This document shows positions 44,572 through 54,400 of a DNA stretch of 64,000 nucleotides, piece after piece; the first letter of the stretch is position 1, and each line of letters starts with the position of its first letter. The stretch is from Galbibacter sp. BG1 (GTDB taxonomy: Bacteria > Bacteroidota > Bacteroidia > Flavobacteriales > Flavobacteriaceae): positions 2,671,501-2,735,500 of the forward strand of contig NZ_CP058364.1 in the NCBI RefSeq assembly GCF_013391805.1, given 5' to 3'. The notes below the pieces were generated by a model, which was not told the DNA's origin, ran no database searches, and worked only from the letters and a program-made list of their open reading frames with translations. The position numbers and the translations under genes were made by a program.

Positions 44572-46170
44572 TTAGTACCAAATTTGTAAACGTGCTTGGT
44601 CGGGTTTGCTTTCCAATACTTTTTCCCATGGGATAACGCCAACCTTATCCGCCCAAGATTGCCATTGTTGCTTTAACTCTTTTAGTTTTTTAGAGTTCTT
44701 TTTTGCCATGTTAAATTCTTCCACTGGATCTTCAGCCAAGTTGTAGAGTTCATCCACATATTCTGGGTATATGCTCACCCATTTCCAATTACCAATTCTT
44801 GCAGCTTTATTTCCTTCATGTTCCCAGAAGAGTCCTTTATGTGCAGTTCGGTTTTCTCCTTTAAAAATAGGAATAAGCGATTTTCCTTGAGTAGGCTTAA
44901 TATTGATGCCATTATAGGTGGAAGGATAATTTGCTTCGGCTAGGTCTGTGAATGTGGTCATAATATCAATAATGTGAGCGGGTTGATTATCAATACGCTG
45001 TTCTTGAATCATTTTTGGAAAATGAACGATAAACGGACTCCTAATTCCACCTTCATTTCCCCAGTGTTTAAACTTTCTGTATGGCGTATTGCTCACGTTT
45101 GCCCACGGTAATTTGTAGCAGGCAAAAGATCCCACTTGCCCAATAGGGGCTGTGAGCTCTGGATTGGAATAATCTTCTCGCGTACCACCGTTATCCGATA
45201 GAAAAACGATAAGGGTGTTTTCTAGTTCGCCAGTTTCTTTTAAGGTTTCTATCAGGTCTCCTATACCACGATCCATAGATTCTATTTGTGCAGCGTAAAC
45301 AGACATTCTTAGATCGTAATCGTCTTTCTCGGCTTGCGAGAGGCTATTCCAATCGGGAACTTTTGGATCTGACTTAGAGATTGGGTAGTCTTCTGGAATA
45401 ATTCCCAATGCTTTTTGCTTTTTAAAACGATCTTCCCTTATTTTTTCGAAACCATTGAGGTATTTGCCCCTATATTTCGCAATATCTTCTTGCCTCGCCT
45501 GTAAGGGAAAATGAGGTGCGATATGTGCTAGGTATAAAAAAAATGGTTTTTCATCACTTACCATTTCCTCTACAAATTTAACTCCGTACTCATTAATAGC
45601 TTCCGTAGAATAATAATCGTCTTTTGGTGTAATAATACTGTCTCCAATTACCACTACTTGATCTCCTGGAAAAGGATAAAAATAAGCTCCTCCGTGATGA
45701 GGGAAACCATAAAACTTTTCAAAACCTTTTTGAGTTGGCCAATACTCACGATCGTTTCCAACATGCCATTTTCCAGACATAGCGGTGTTGTACCCGTTTT
45801 CTTTAAGAACTTGTGCCATAGTTACAGCATCATTGGGGATATGCCCCCCGTATCCTGGTAAACCGCAATCTTCCTGCATAAAGCCCATATTGGCCTCATG
45901 TGGATATAGCCCAGTTAATAAAGAAGCCCTTGTCGGGCAACATCTAGAAGCATTGTAAAATTGGGTCATTCGTAAGCCATTATTGGCTAAAGCATCTAGG
46001 TTTGGTGTAGAAATTTCTGACCCGTAACAACCCAGATCGGCATAACCCATATCATCTGCAAGGATAAGAACGATATTAGGTCGTGATTCTTTTTTAAGTT
46101 TAGAGGTTGATTTTTGCTGGCCGTAGGAAAACGACATTAACAATAAAAAGATAAAAGGTATTTTTTTCAT
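44572..46170 (-). CDS. Secreted type I sulfatase, arylsulfatase-like
   Basis: A 532-residue sulfatase with a Sec signal peptide (1-18, SYGQQ) and no lipobox. RPNIVLILADDMGYADLG holds the metal ligands. The formylglycine motif is C77-C-P-T-R81, with Thr in place of Ser/Ala, as in many arylsulfatases. GKWHVG and FLSDNGG supply other active-site residues. The subset (NASRCCPTRASLLTG, GGIRSPFIVHFP) resembles arylsulfatase B/A-like bacterial enzymes. It is the last gene of the operon with paralogues C and D, following after 75 bp, and it ends at the terminator at 44517. It probably removes sulfate from oligosaccharides released by those proteins. Confidence 0.93.
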   Translation of the reverse strand: MKKIPFIFLLLMSFSYGQQKSTSKLKKESRPNIVLILADDMGYADLGCYGSEISTPNLDALANNGLRMTQFYNASRCCPTRASLLTGLYPHEANMGFMQEDCGLPGYGGHIPNDAVTMAQVLKENGYNTAMSGKWHVGNDREYWPTQKGFEKFYGFPHHGGAYFYPFPGDQVVVIGDSIITPKDDYYSTEAINEYGVKFVEEMVSDEKPFFLYLAHIAPHFPLQARQEDIAKYRGKYLNGFEKIREDRFKKQKALGIIPEDYPISKSDPKVPDWNSLSQAEKDDYDLRMSVYAAQIESMDRGIGDLIETLKETGELENTLIVFLSDNGGTREDYSNPELTAPIGQVGSFACYKLPWANVSNTPYRKFKHWGNEGGIRSPFIVHFPKMIQEQRIDNQPAHIIDIMTTFTDLAEANYPSTYNGINIKPTQGKSLIPIFKGENRTAHKGLFWEHEGNKAARIGNWKWVSIYPEYVDELYNLAEDPVEEFNMAKKNSKKLKELKQQWQSWADKVGVIPWEKVLESKPDQARLQIWY

Positions 46171-46245
46171 TTATAGTAATAATTAAAAGTCTATTGATAG
46201 CTTTACAGATGTAAAACTACCAATAGACTCAAAAATGGTTAAATA

Positions 46246-49200
46246 TTATTTTATAAAAATCTTTTTTGTCACTTTTTTGGTTTCTGAGATATAGATTATA
46301 AAATAAATACCAGAAGCCAGCGTACTGCTAAGTGGTACTTCAATAGAAGTTCCACTTTTTCTGTCAAACTTTCTTTCTAAAATTTTGCTTCCGCTGGTAT
46401 TAAAGATAGCAATTTCAAAACTATCGTTTGTTTCTGTGTTAATACTCAGAACTTCACCAGCTTCAATCGGATTGGGATACATACTGAATGTTGTATCTGT
46501 ATCGTTTAGCTGCAAAACTTCAGCATTGGCATTGGTCGATTTAGAAGAAGTCCCGCTGAAGGGGAAAGTTCCCCAAGTCGATGGATAATCGGCAGGCGTA
46601 AGACCACTCTCACTATGCAATAATGTCCAATTGGAATTATCGTTTGATCCATGGCACTCAAAAGAAGAAAAACCTCTATCTGAAGCGTTTGCTTTAATCC
46701 TAATTTTATCTGGATTTATTTCATTTCCTATCCCTAAGTCGATTGTAATCCATTCTGGAAAAGAAGTTCCTATATTCCAACCACCATTTGTATTATCGAA
46801 AGCTGCAAAATCATCTTGTCCATTCGTACTGGAAGTAGCTTTAGCTTTGGTTCCCCAAGTGAGTTTAGGATTAGGATATGAATTTCCATTCTCCATCCAA
46901 TGTATTTGCTGTATGGTTACAGCATTTCCAACGGTTCCTAACCCAGTAAGCCTTAAATAGCGATAAGCGGTAGATGAACCTCCATCATTGGAAACGGTTA
47001 CCTTACAGGTGGCGGTTTTGTTTCCCTCTGCGGTGGTAACGGTGATGGTACTGCTCCCAACAGCATTGGCTGTAACTGTTCCAGAACTATTCACCGTGGC
47101 AACGCTATTGTTGGAAGAGCTCCAAATAACATTTTTGTTGCTGGCATTAGATGGACTTACATTGGCACTAAGGTCCATAGTATTGTTTGTGGTTAAAGAA
47201 GAAGTGCATCCACTTATACTTACGGCTGTTACTGGTATATTGGTGGACCCGTTACACTTTTCCTTTATGGAAACGTTGTCAATAAATACATTATTCGAAT
47301 TTCCTCCCAAGAAAAAGTCCAGTCTTGCGTTTGATGTGGTTTCCGACATGCTAAATTCTAACGGTCCAAAAGTTTGGGAGGTGGCTGTTAAGTTCACAAT
47401 ATCTGATGAATAATTATTCCACGGACTCACATTATTGAGAACCCCAACTCGCATAGACCTGTTCGCTGTGGCTTTGGCTTGAAAAGTTATTTGGTAAGTT
47501 TTTCCACTCTCTAAGCTTCCTGTATTTGTAAATAACTGAATATCAGAATCATTCGTTCCCGTCGCACCACTGTTAATTGTGACTTTTACGGCATTGGAAC
47601 CACTTAAATTAGCATTGTTTACAACTGTTGCCATAGGGTTTCCTGATGTATTATGGTAGAAGTTCCAATTGTTCAGTTCGTTATTGAATTCTCCATTTAG
47701 GACTAAATTTGGATTTGGACAGCCATTATCATTTCCTGATCCAGTAGTGCCACTTTTAGTAGCAGTATAGGCCGAGTTACCATTACTATTGTAAGATCTT
47801 ACTCTGTAATAATATGTAGTTTCTTCATTTAAACCTGTATCTAAAAAAGAGGAAGTATTGGAATTCACCATCGCAACCTCACTAAAAGTCTCACTACCTA
47901 TTTTTCTTTCGACTTTAAAACCGTTTTCATCATTGGAATTATCGGTCCATGTTAACGATATGGAAGAAGACGAAACCGTAGAAGTAGTTAGATTGCTAGG
48001 AGCGTTTGGCGGATCACTAGGTAGAGGGTCTGTAGTTGCTGAGGCTACATTCGACCAATTGGAATTTCCTCCACTATTAGTGGCTCTTACTCTAAAACTA
48101 TAACTTTTATCTGCTTCCAGATTGGTAGCGCTATAGGACGAGACATTTGCAGATACTGTTGCTAAAGCTTCCCAGTTTCCATCGGTTAATTGTTGGATGC
48201 TAAATCCATTTTCATTGGTTGAGTTATCATTCCAAGTAAGATCAATTTGATTTTCGCTGAATGCTGCAGCAATTAAAGAAGATGGAGAAGCGGGCGGATC
48301 TTGCGGAGCTATCCCGTTTGAACTCAAGGCACTTGCAGGAACGATAGTTAACGCTTCATCATTGGCAGCCCATTTGAGAACTAGATTAGCATCCCATCCA
48401 TCCTCTGCATACTCTATTTTAATAGCGTATTTTGTGTTTGCAGTCATAGCCACTGTTCCAGAAACTGGGTCGTTTGGATCTTCCAAAGTCTGCTCAATTA
48501 TAAGTTCTCCGTTAATCCATACGCTCACAGCATCGTCTGCAGTTGCTTCAAAAGTATAAGTTCCTGTAGTCGGGGCAACCACTTCCCCAGTCCATCGTGC
48601 AGACCATGTATCTACATCCATACAGTTGTTGGGAGCTATTCGTTTCCAATCGAAATTAATTGGTTCTTCAATTCCAGTGGCAACTAAGTTGGTGAAATCA
48701 ATATTATCAAAATATTCCACGATTAAACCATTGGCGCTTCCTTCTGGAAGCCCTGGTGAAGAACTGGTGATTGTAACGGAATTACTCGGATTAGAGACAG
48801 AAGAACCGCTTACGGTCCTTACACGATAATTAAAATTCTTACCTGGGCAAAATCCTTCATCTGTATAGGTGGTGGTATTTGCCGCTACTGTTTTCAAAAC
48901 TGAAAATCCTTTTCCATCGCTCCCACGCTCTATTCTATATCCACTTTCATTACTGGAATTATCGCTCCATGACAAATCGATTCCAGAACCGCTATTTTCA
49001 GCTTGAAGGTTAGAGGGAGGGGTAATGCTTGAACCTCCAACTGGGGTAATTTCTCTTCTCCATAGTCCTGTTCCCGCGGTTGAACCGTAATAGTAATTTT
49101 TACCTTCTATATTTTTAATTTGTGCTTTGGTAAAGCCTGGGAAGTCTATATTATCGGTCCAATTTTCCCATGTTACCGAATTGTCACTTTCAATTATTCC

Positions 49201-51363
49201 CCTAAATGCCCCATAAGGTTTACCAAACTCATGATGATAGCAACCAAGTATGATTTGATTGTCAATGCCGGCCACGCCCCCATAATTAAATTTGTATCGA
49301 TCTGAAATGTAATCATACCAACTGTGATTTTTTAGGGGAAGCGTAGTTTCTTTATTTAGGATGGTATTCCAAGTAGCTCCATCATCGGTAGAAATTTGCA
49401 CCGACATGTTCGAATCGTAAGCACCGGTTCCAGGATCTTTTTCTTGCCCGGAATATACCAAGTATGTTTTATTATTATAATCCCAAGCGGTAATACTGGC
49501 ACCCCAGCCTATTCCATCATTTATTTGTTCCCAAGACCAGGAATTTCCAGATCTTGTACCTTTAAATAGATGTTGTTTTTGATTGGTGGTCGGACTGTTT
49601 TCAAAGATGTTGGAAGCTACGTAGATGATATTGGGGTTTGAAGGATGAAAGGCAATGGAATTTGCGCCGGCAATATTATCAGTATCTTTATCCGCAATCT
49701 TTTGAGCGCTTCCTCCATTAATAAAATCCTTAATATCCTCAATCCACCATATCCCACTCCCATAAATTCCCATTAGCACACTTTTTTGATTGTGGGGAGA
49801 GACCCTTAAGGCTTTCACATTGTAATTGTTAGGTAGATTGCCATTTCTGGCCTGCCATGTATCTGTAGGATCCAAATTGGTCAGTTTTTTTGTCATTATG
49901 GTATGCCCGCTCAAATTTACACCACCCCAACCTTGGGCGGCAGCAACAACTACGGTTGGAACACCATCGACCATAGCAAAATCTACTGCATCTGCGTGGT
50001 TGTGTCTATTAAACTCACGTACGGAATGATTGTTCCAGGAATACCCATAATCCCAACTTTCTTGAATTCCGTTATCTCCTTGACTTTGTATGGCATAATT
50101 TGCATATGCGGAACCGTCGAAAGTAAAAGTGCTGGCAAAACCTTTACTGTGATAAGTAGGTTCTCCAGTGGCCGGGGTAATTATGTTTGTTGGCTCGCAA
50201 TATTTGTTTTCGAAGTGCCATTCTGTTCCATTTGGAGTTCCAGAAAACAATGTTTGATTACCTGTAGTCCAAATGGCTTTATCCCAAGTAGTAGGGGAGT
50301 AATGGGCCCATCGCACATTTGGGTTTGGATACCAAGTATCCCAACCTGGATCGAAATTGTCTTGCTCATTCCATATATTTTCCCAGTTGTAGGAACTTAT
50401 GGAATTCCCATTCCAATCAATAGTACACTGCCACAATCCTGATCTAGCATTTCTGTAGGCCACTAACAGATTATGAGTGTTTCCCGTAGAACGGTCATCT
50501 ACTTCAGGGTACCACATTTGGCTCGTATACGTTAATCCGCTGGTTATATCATTCCAAGAAATGGAAGAGGTTCGACTAGCATATATTTTAGATCCAGATC
50601 CTACGTTAAAATAATCACCATTATCGGTGGCATAAGTTGCGTAAATAACGTCACCTTGAGGAGATAAATCGATTCCTCTACACTTATACTGGGTGGGCCC
50701 TGGAATTAAATTCCAATTGGTTCCTGCATTCGTTGTTTTCCATAAACCTTGGTCTCCGGCAATATAAATGGTTCCTTGAGAGGTTTTATCGAATACAATA
50801 GAATAAATGTTGAAATAATTATCTGTTATGTTATTGTAGGTGACTTCGGTCCATGAAGCCCCATAATCCCATGATTCAAAATAATGTCCTGGTCCAGAGG
50901 AAGCTACACGCCCAATACCCCACGTCCAAAAATCGTAATCGTCTTTCCAACCTGCCCCAGCAATAATGTGGTTAGAATCAAAAGGATCAATCGCTATAGC
51001 ATTTATTGAATTATCCGCAGTTTCGGGAGCGAAAAAATAGCTTTGCCCGGCATTGTTGGATATTGATAATCCGTACATGGTTCCCACGTAAATCCGATTA
51101 CTATTAGTGGGGTCTACTGTGGTAATAAATGCACGGGAATGCACCAAACCTTCCGAAGCGTAATGCCAGGATTCTCCATTATCGTCACTTCTGTAAACAC
51201 CTTCCATGTCGGATGAAAGGTAAAGTCTACCAGGGATATTGGGATCGCAAACTACATCTTGAATTTGACCGCCACCACCAGGATTGAGGTCTTCCCATTG
51301 AGACCGAACTGCCCATACGCTTATTAGCGTCAGGAACAGGGTAAAAAAATATTTGAATTTCAT
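46246..51363 (-). CDS. Giant T9SS-exported Asp-box propeller protein, GH74-like, with PA14, CBM, Big_2 and discoidin-like domains (paralogue C)
   Basis: A 1705-residue protein. The start at 51363 (MKFKYFFTLFLTL) puts the signal peptide first; the open frame extends to 51465 but those 34 residues precede the signal. The GH74-like module (about 23-770) opens PGGGGQIQD and keeps Asp52 (SSDMEG) and Asp430 (SQGDNG). Then FN3 (779-866), PA14 (878-1014, YFDNIDFTNLVATG, WTGEVVAPTTGTYTF), two FN3 domains (1024-1113 and 1118-1203), a CBM4/9-like module (1216-1369), Big_2 (1376-1458, VIWSSSNNSVATV), a discoidin-like domain (1463-1611) and a T9SS sorting domain (MYPNPI, about 1624-1705). It follows paralogue D by 121 bp in one operon. 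It is a probable surface or secreted polysaccharide-degrading enzyme. Confidence 0.78.
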   Translation of the reverse strand: MKFKYFFTLFLTLISVWAVRSQWEDLNPGGGGQIQDVVCDPNIPGRLYLSSDMEGVYRSDDNGESWHYASEGLVHSRAFITTVDPTNSNRIYVGTMYGLSISNNAGQSYFFAPETADNSINAIAIDPFDSNHIIAGAGWKDDYDFWTWGIGRVASSGPGHYFESWDYGASWTEVTYNNITDNYFNIYSIVFDKTSQGTIYIAGDQGLWKTTNAGTNWNLIPGPTQYKCRGIDLSPQGDVIYATYATDNGDYFNVGSGSKIYASRTSSISWNDITSGLTYTSQMWYPEVDDRSTGNTHNLLVAYRNARSGLWQCTIDWNGNSISSYNWENIWNEQDNFDPGWDTWYPNPNVRWAHYSPTTWDKAIWTTGNQTLFSGTPNGTEWHFENKYCEPTNIITPATGEPTYHSKGFASTFTFDGSAYANYAIQSQGDNGIQESWDYGYSWNNHSVREFNRHNHADAVDFAMVDGVPTVVVAAAQGWGGVNLSGHTIMTKKLTNLDPTDTWQARNGNLPNNYNVKALRVSPHNQKSVLMGIYGSGIWWIEDIKDFINGGSAQKIADKDTDNIAGANSIAFHPSNPNIIYVASNIFENSPTTNQKQHLFKGTRSGNSWSWEQINDGIGWGASITAWDYNNKTYLVYSGQEKDPGTGAYDSNMSVQISTDDGATWNTILNKETTLPLKNHSWYDYISDRYKFNYGGVAGIDNQIILGCYHHEFGKPYGAFRGIIESDNSVTWENWTDNIDFPGFTKAQIKNIEGKNYYYGSTAGTGLWRREITPVGGSSITPPSNLQAENSGSGIDLSWSDNSSNESGYRIERGSDGKGFSVLKTVAANTTTYTDEGFCPGKNFNYRVRTVSGSSVSNPSNSVTITSSSPGLPEGSANGLIVEYFDNIDFTNLVATGIEEPINFDWKRIAPNNCMDVDTWSARWTGEVVAPTTGTYTFEATADDAVSVWINGELIIEQTLEDPNDPVSGTVAMTANTKYAIKIEYAEDGWDANLVLKWAANDEALTIVPASALSSNGIAPQDPPASPSSLIAAAFSENQIDLTWNDNSTNENGFSIQQLTDGNWEALATVSANVSSYSATNLEADKSYSFRVRATNSGGNSNWSNVASATTDPLPSDPPNAPSNLTTSTVSSSSISLTWTDNSNDENGFKVERKIGSETFSEVAMVNSNTSSFLDTGLNEETTYYYRVRSYNSNGNSAYTATKSGTTGSGNDNGCPNPNLVLNGEFNNELNNWNFYHNTSGNPMATVVNNANLSGSNAVKVTINSGATGTNDSDIQLFTNTGSLESGKTYQITFQAKATANRSMRVGVLNNVSPWNNYSSDIVNLTATSQTFGPLEFSMSETTSNARLDFFLGGNSNNVFIDNVSIKEKCNGSTNIPVTAVSISGCTSSLTTNNTMDLSANVSPSNASNKNVIWSSSNNSVATVNSSGTVTANAVGSSTITVTTAEGNKTATCKVTVSNDGGSSTAYRYLRLTGLGTVGNAVTIQQIHWMENGNSYPNPKLTWGTKAKATSSTNGQDDFAAFDNTNGGWNIGTSFPEWITIDLGIGNEINPDKIRIKANASDRGFSSFECHGSNDNSNWTLLHSESGLTPADYPSTWGTFPFSGTSSKSTNANAEVLQLNDTDTTFSMYPNPIEAGEVLSINTETNDSFEIAIFNTSGSKILERKFDRKSGTSIEVPLSSTLASGIYFIIYISETKKVTKKIFIK
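46508..47166 (-). repeat. Direct repeat copy 1 (659 bp, discoidin + Big_2 tail of paralogue C)
   Basis: This segment is very similar, with no net length change, to 51741-52399 in paralogue D. It codes for most of the Big_2 domain and all of the discoidin-like domain. Sequence on either side is much less alike, pointing to recent duplication or gene conversion. Confidence 0.85.
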
Positions 51364-51484
51364 AATTTGGTTATTTTGGTTACACTTAAATTGTTTTAAG
51401 AGTATGGTTTGAGGGCTTTTTTTTAAAATGAATATTTTAAAACTATCATCCTGAAATGGTTTCAAGATGATAGTTATTTGAAAG

Positions 51485-54400
51485 CTATTTTATAATCAAC
51501 TTTTTAGTAATTTCTTCATTTTCAGAAATGTATTTGATAAAATAAACTCCGGTAGCCAATTGTTTTTTTAGATCTATTTTTAACGGTTTCTGCGTACTTT
51601 CGTTATAAGTATTGTGAAAAACCTGGGTGCCGTTTACGTTATAGATAACCAAATCGAAACTAGCGCCCGATGTCGCTGTCAGGTATAAATCTGCATCTGT
51701 TGGCAACGGATTTGGGTATACACTGAAATTAGAGTCAATAAGCTGAAAAACTTCAGCAGTGGCATTGGTTGATTTAGAAGAAGTCCCGCTGAAGGGAAAA
51801 ACACCCCAAGTCGATGGATAATCGGCAGGCGTAAGTCCGCTTTCACTATGTAATAATGTCCAATTGGAATTGTCGTTCGATCCGTGGCATTCAAAAGAAG
51901 AAAAGCCTCTATTGTCTGCGTTTGCTTTCAGTCTTATTTCATCTGGAGCTATTTCATTGCCAGCACCTAAATCTATTTTTATCCAAGCAGGGTAGGAGGT
52001 ACCTACATTCCAGCCCCCATTAGTATTATCGTAAGCCGCATAATCGCTGGATGCATTGTTGCTGGATGTTACTTGAGACTGAGTGTTCCAAGTAATTTTT
52101 GGATTAGGGTAAGAGCTACTGCCAACCATCCAATGAATTTGTTGTAATGTAACCTCATTTTGAACGGTACCATACCCAGTTAACCTTAAATATCTATAGG
52201 CGGTAGTAGAACCACCGTTGCTGGTTACTGTAACTTTACATGTAGCTGTTTTATTTCCATCTGCGGTGGTAACGGTAATGGTACTGCTCCCCGTAGCATT
52301 GGCCGTAACTGTTCCAGAACTATTTACTGTGGCAACGCTATTGTTGGAAGAACTCCAACTAACATTTTTGTTGCTGGCGTTAGACGGATTTACATTGGCC
52401 GTGAGGGTAAATGAACTCCCTACCGTTACACTGGAATTACATCCACTAATTCCTACACTGATTACGGGAACCGTTGATGAGCCCGAACATTTTTCTTTAA
52501 CTTCAATTTTATCAATAAAGATATCTTTGGAATTACCTCCTACAAAAAAATCGATTCTACTGTTGTTGGAAGTCTCCGTCATTGTAAATTCAAACGGTCC
52601 AAAATCTTGGGTAGAAGTTGTTAAGTTAATGTTCTCTGTTAAGTAATTGTTCCACGGACTTGCGCTCTGTAACACACCTAAACGCATGCTTCTGTTTCCA
52701 GTAGCTTTTGCTTTAAAAGTTACTTGGTAAGTCTTGCCATTATCCAGATTTCCTGTGGGACTAAAAAACTGTATATCGTTGTCAGTATTTCCCATGGCAG
52801 AAGAACTAATGTTTATTTTTATAGCGTTGCTTCCAGACATTCCAGCATCGGTTACTACGCTCGCTGACGGACTTCCACTTGTATTGTTGTACAGCGTCCA
52901 GTTATTGGTTCCATCATTAAATTCACCATTTTGTATGAGATTTGCATTGTTGCAACCTCCGCCTCCACCAGAATTTGTGGTTGCGCTGCTTGTATTGGAA
53001 AATGATGAATTACCACTGGCGTTATAGGCTCTTACCCTATAGGTGTAATTCGTAGATGGGTTTAAGCCAGTATTGTTGTAAGAAGTTATACCGGCATTTA
53101 CCGTTGTAATCTGACTAAAAGATCCACTTCCTTGTTTACGCTCAATTTTGAAACCTGATTCGTTATTGGAATTATCACTCCACGATAGGTTGATTTGACT
53201 GGAAGACGTTGCATTGGTAGATAGATTACTAGGTGCAGCAGGAGCAGTTGGATTTGTGCCACTACTGCTCAATTCCCTTCTAATAGCGCCTGCTCCGGCT
53301 GTCGAAGCATAAAAATATGTTTTACCATCAAGTCCTTTTGCAACAATTCCTGAAGTAGCACCACCAAAATGAATATCTCCTGTCCAATCTTGCCATGAAA
53401 CGTTGCTACCACTAATGGTACCTTTAAAGATACCGTAGGTTTGTTGTTGTCTATGATCGTAATAATTTACAATGATCTGATTTTCGTGTCCGGCTATCCC
53501 TCCTTTACTGCTAAATCTAAAGTCTTCAGAAACTGCACTATACCAAGATGGAGTTCTTAGGGATTTCGCCGTGGCGGAAGTAATTACGGTGTTCCATGAA
53601 TTGGCATTGCCTTCATTTAATGAAAGAACCCCTTTAAATTCACCTCCAATGTCGGCAAAATAGAATACATATACTTGCCCGTTATGTTCCCAAACAGATA
53701 CTTCGGCATCCCAACCCGATCCGCTGTATATTTTACTGAAATTCCAGTTAGAACCATTTTTTACACCTTTAAATAATCCTTGATCACCTCCGGTGTTTGA
53801 AGTTAAAAATACAACGTCTGGATTGGTAGGGTGTGGAGCAATCTTTTTTACCCTCACGCCGCTCATGCCAATAAATTGCATTATCGATGCACCGTTGGCA
53901 GCAGCCCAGATATCATCAATTAAATAAAGTCCATGATCATTACTTGCAGCAAATAAACGGTCTTTTTTAGCCGGGGAGATAGCAATATCTCGGTATTGAC
54001 CGCTATTTGGGAAGCCAACAATAGATGCCTTATAGCTATCTGCTACTTCATTCCACTCGTCAGACGGAGATTTTGTGTTTAAAATTTTCATCCAAAGTCT
54101 TCCGCCACCAAAGCAGTAGCCACCATAGCAAGAAGGAGAAGATTCCGTAATTGCAATATATTTTCCATTGTCATATCCTATGGCTGCACTTTGAGCATCG
54201 GATTGCTGACCTTTCCAACGCATTTGCAAATTACTCCAAGAATTACCACCATCCCAACTTTCAACCCAACCGTTGTCTGCCATGGATTGTAAAACATAGT
54301 TGTCTTGAACCGCAATATCGTAGGTATAAGTACTAGCTGTACCTCTACTGGAATAGGTAGGGGAGCCGCCTACGCTAAAATTGTTATTGGGAACACTGTA

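Noticed and set aside
46988-47413. Plus-strand open frame of 141 codons antisense to paralogue C (and a similar one at 52218-52646, 142 codons)
   Set aside because: They resemble each other only because the underlying repeated domains are similar; they have no recognisable features and lie opposite clear coding sequence.
49903-50442. Plus-strand open frame of 179 codons
   Set aside because: It is antisense to the conserved propeller module of paralogue C, which has strong motif support.
51364-51465. 34-residue N-terminal extension of paralogue C
   Set aside because: The signal peptide begins at the ATG at 51363 and aligns with those of the paralogues; the upstream part is polar and unlike a signal.
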